Below, piece after piece: positions 14,325-15,965 of a stretch of 15,965 nucleotides of DNA (its first letter is position 1; each line of letters opens with the position of its first letter). The notes under the pieces are model-generated. The model did no database searches, was not told the DNA's origin, and was given only the letters and a program-made list of their open reading frames with translations. A program made the position numbers and the translations under genes. Source of the stretch: an uncultured Candidatus Udaeobacter sp. (GTDB lineage Bacteria; Verrucomicrobiota; Verrucomicrobiia; Chthoniobacterales; UBA10450); NCBI GenBank assembly GCA_955652715.1, contig CATPBS010000357.1, positions 1 to 15,965 of the forward strand. Direction: 5' to 3'.

Positions 14325-15044
14325 ATGACGAAAATCGACAAGGCTGTCGTGCTCGCAGCGGGGCGCGGCACGCGCATGCGTGAGCTAACCAACGAGCTTC
14401 CCAAGCCGATGATCGTAGTGCGCGGCAAACCAGTTTTGCAGCACATCATCGAAGGATTGCGTGACGCAGGAATACGGGAGTTTCTTATGATAGTTGGCTA
14501 TCGCGCTGATGCGGTGCAGAATTTTCTCGGTGACGGTTCGCGCAACACCATCAGCATTCAGTACGCGACGCAGACAGTGCAAGACGGGACTGGTCGCGTT
14601 GTCGATCTTTCCCGCGATTTCGTCGGCGATAGTCCGTTCATTTTGAGCTATGGCGATATTTTGGTCGATCCGGCGAACTACAAGCGCGTTGTTGATCTTC
14701 CCGAAGATGTGGAAGCAATTGTCACGGTCACGCGTGGCGAAGATGTGAGTAAAGGCGGTGCGGTTTTTCTGAATGACCGGATGGAGCTTCTCGACCTCCG
14801 CGAGAAATCACGACCGGGCGAAGCGACGAGCCCTTGGTACAACGCCGGGCTCTACGCATTTCGACCGAGCATTTTCGAGTTCACGGCGAAATTGAAACCG
14901 TCGCCACGCGGGGAATACGAGCTGACCGACGCCATTCGCGATCTCGCGCAGTCCGGTAAGAAAGTGCAAGCGCTCGAGCTCACGGGCGAATGGGCCGACG
15001 TGCGTGATCCGGAAATTCTGGCGCGCTTAAATCAGAAACCGTAG
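14325..15044 (+). CDS. NTP-transferase family nucleotidyltransferase (sugar-phosphate type)
   Basis: A 239-aa single-domain nucleotidyltransferase related to the N-terminal part of GlmU, RfbA and LicC. It joins an NTP to a sugar phosphate or phospho-alcohol with release of pyrophosphate. Visible motifs: VLAAGRGTRM with Lys in LPKPM (nucleotide binding, about 8-28), SYGDILV (metal-binding Asp, about 108-114), a SPWYNAGLYAF strand (about 168-179) and GEYELTDAI (about 195-203). There is no left-handed beta-helix domain, so it is not a bifunctional GlmU. The substrate cannot be told. It lies 34 bp downstream of the BNR gene on the same strand, possibly co-transcribed. Its TAG stop (15042-15044) lies inside the GTAG head of a REP-like hairpin, so the last few residues may have been set by the insertion. 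Confidence 0.9.
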   Translation: MTKIDKAVVLAAGRGTRMRELTNELPKPMIVVRGKPVLQHIIEGLRDAGIREFLMIVGYRADAVQNFLGDGSRNTISIQYATQTVQDGTGRVVDLSRDFVGDSPFILSYGDILVDPANYKRVVDLPEDVEAIVTVTRGEDVSKGGAVFLNDRMELLDLREKSRPGEATSPWYNAGLYAFRPSIFEFTAKLKPSPRGEYELTDAIRDLAQSGKKVQALELTGEWADVRDPEILARLNQKP

Positions 15045-15063
15045 CGGCGGTCTCCGACCGCCG
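15041..15063. repeat. REP-like hairpin with GTAG head, overlapping a stop codon
   Basis: GTAG (15041-15044), then CGGCGGTC (15045-15052), TCC, GACCGCCG (15056-15063): a perfect 8-bp stem with a 3-nt loop directly after GTAG. The layout is the same as in the RAYT-flanking REPs, but the stem sequence differs. The TAG of GTAG is the stop codon of the upstream gene. It lies between two convergent genes and could act as a bidirectional 3'-end hairpin; there is no T-run. A second GTAGC (15070-15074) follows with only a weak 4-bp stem (GGCA 15078-15081, TGCC 15086-15089), perhaps a decayed partner unit. Confidence 0.75.
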
Positions 15064-15108
15064 AGTCGTGTAGCGAAGGCACCGATGCCAACGCGATAGA
15101 TTGTCGAC

Positions 15109-15936
15109 TTAGCGTGTTTGTTCAGCAGTTTCCGCGGTTGGTTCTTCGCCGATTTCTTCTTCGATTTCGCGTCGCCACTCGCGGGAGAGCCATGGCCTCA
15201 GCACTCCGTAAAGCAAGTAGGCCAGGAACAGCACCGCGGGCATCCACTCGTAGTTCATCACTGTGAAGACGAGAATTACACTAATAGCCAGAAACCGCGG
15301 GATCGATTTTGTCGTTCGCCAATCAATCGCCTTGAAGCTCGGATATTTAAAGCGACTGAACATCATGAAGGAAAGAAAGAGCAACAATGGCGGCAAAACG
15401 AAGCGCCAGTTGCCAAGGTGATGTTCGCCTTCGGCGAGCCAAAGGAGGAATAACGTGATCGATGCAATCAAGCCGGCTGCGGCTGGAATGGGGAAACCCG
15501 TGAAAGTGTTTTGATGATCCCCTCCGTCACGCTTCGCGGCCGCGGAATTAAAACGGGCCAGGCGCAGTGCGCCGCAAGCCAGGTAAAGGAAAGCGATGAT
15601 CCAACATGCGTTCGGAAATTCGTTGAGAACGACCCGATACACCATCAACGCCGGGGCAAGCCCGAATGAAACAATATCCGCGAGCGAATCGAACTCGCGA
15701 CCAAAAGCACTCTCATGTCCGCCTAGTCGCGCGAGTCTTCCGTCCAAAAAGTCGAAAACGAAGGCGCCGAGAATAAACCAGATCGCCTCGTGGAAGCGAT
15801 CGGCCGCGAGATCGGCGTTGGTGCTTTGAAGCAGCGCGCCCTCAAGAATTTTCAGCGTGGCGGTGAAGCCGCAAAATAAATTGCCGGCCGTCATCAGATT
15901 CGGCAGCAAATAAATTTTCGGATTTGGCTCGCTCAT
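15109..15936 (-). CDS. pssA: CDP-diacylglycerol-serine O-phosphatidyltransferase
   Basis: A membrane enzyme making phosphatidylserine from CDP-diacylglycerol and serine, the route to phosphatidylethanolamine. The 275-aa product has the complete CDP-alcohol phosphotransferase signature D-x2-D-G-x2-A-R-x8-G-x3-D-x3-D: Asp-62, Asp-65, Gly-66, Ala-69, Arg-70, Gly-79, Asp-83, Asp-87. The start KIYLLPNLMTAGNLFCGF is typical of the PssA group and not of PgsA. Several membrane helices follow (about 51-66, 88-103, 110-126, 150-167, then a C-terminal set), and a charged Glu-rich tail ends the protein. The ATG at 15936 is well supported by the conserved N-terminus. It converges on the nucleotidyltransferase. 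Confidence 0.93.
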   Translation of the reverse strand: MSEPNPKIYLLPNLMTAGNLFCGFTATLKILEGALLQSTNADLAADRFHEAIWFILGAFVFDFLDGRLARLGGHESAFGREFDSLADIVSFGLAPALMVYRVVLNEFPNACWIIAFLYLACGALRLARFNSAAAKRDGGDHQNTFTGFPIPAAAGLIASITLFLLWLAEGEHHLGNWRFVLPPLLLFLSFMMFSRFKYPSFKAIDWRTTKSIPRFLAISVILVFTVMNYEWMPAVLFLAYLLYGVLRPWLSREWRREIEEEIGEEPTAETAEQTR

Positions 15937-15965
15937 GTTTCAGGGCAATCGCGCGATAATTGTCG

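Noticed and set aside
1..15965. CRISPR arrays, tRNA, rRNA, integrase or prophage genes
   Set aside because: None seen on either strand: no regularly spaced repeats, cloverleaf-like sequences or integrase and phage structural motifs.

Overview
The window looks like chromosomal DNA of a free-living Gram-negative bacterium of the Verrucomicrobiota, possibly a soil Chthoniobacterales/Udaeobacter-type lineage. That placement is an inference from overall protein character, moderate GC, weak ribosome-binding sites, several non-ATG starts and intergenic hairpins. No rRNA or other decisive marker gene is present. There is no sign of a phage, plasmid, CRISPR array, tRNA or rRNA.

Left end (1-548): a small secreted-peptide gene on the minus strand (118-297) followed by a hairpin, then an upstream region with an imperfect 19-bp direct repeat.

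Type II secretion block (549-8347): gspF, an unrecognised secreted beta-rich protein and gspG run rightward. A tightly overlapping leftward operon, gspH-gspI-gspJ-gspK-gspL-gspM plus a small secreted GspC/PilP-like protein, runs toward them. The two arms converge with only 27 bp between stop codons. Together they encode the inner-membrane platform (F, L, M), the major pseudopilin (G) and all minor pseudopilins (H, I, J, K). The ATPase (gspE), secretin (gspD) and prepilin peptidase (gspO) are not in the window. GspH and GspI carry Ala instead of Gly before the prepilin cleavage site.

Middle (8408-10333): a class I SAM-dependent methyltransferase (minus strand, 60 bp upstream of gspH) is divergent from an FTR1/EfeU-type iron permease (plus strand).

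RAYT locus (10449-11051): a REP-associated tyrosine (HUH Y1) transposase is bracketed by two copies of a GTAG-headed REP/BIME element. The right copy is intact, with two inverted GTAG-hairpins; the left copy has lost one hairpin arm. A further GTAG-hairpin of the same layout sits at 15041-15063 and supplies the stop codon of the gene it abuts.

Right part (11105-15936): a large secreted Asp-box (BNR/sortilin-like) beta-propeller protein, a sugar-phosphate-type nucleotidyltransferase 34 bp downstream, and a convergent CDP-alcohol phosphatidyltransferase (phosphatidylserine synthase).

The most notable items are the REP/RAYT system with its dispersed hairpins, and the divergent type II secretion locus with two unassigned secreted components and non-canonical prepilin cleavage sites.
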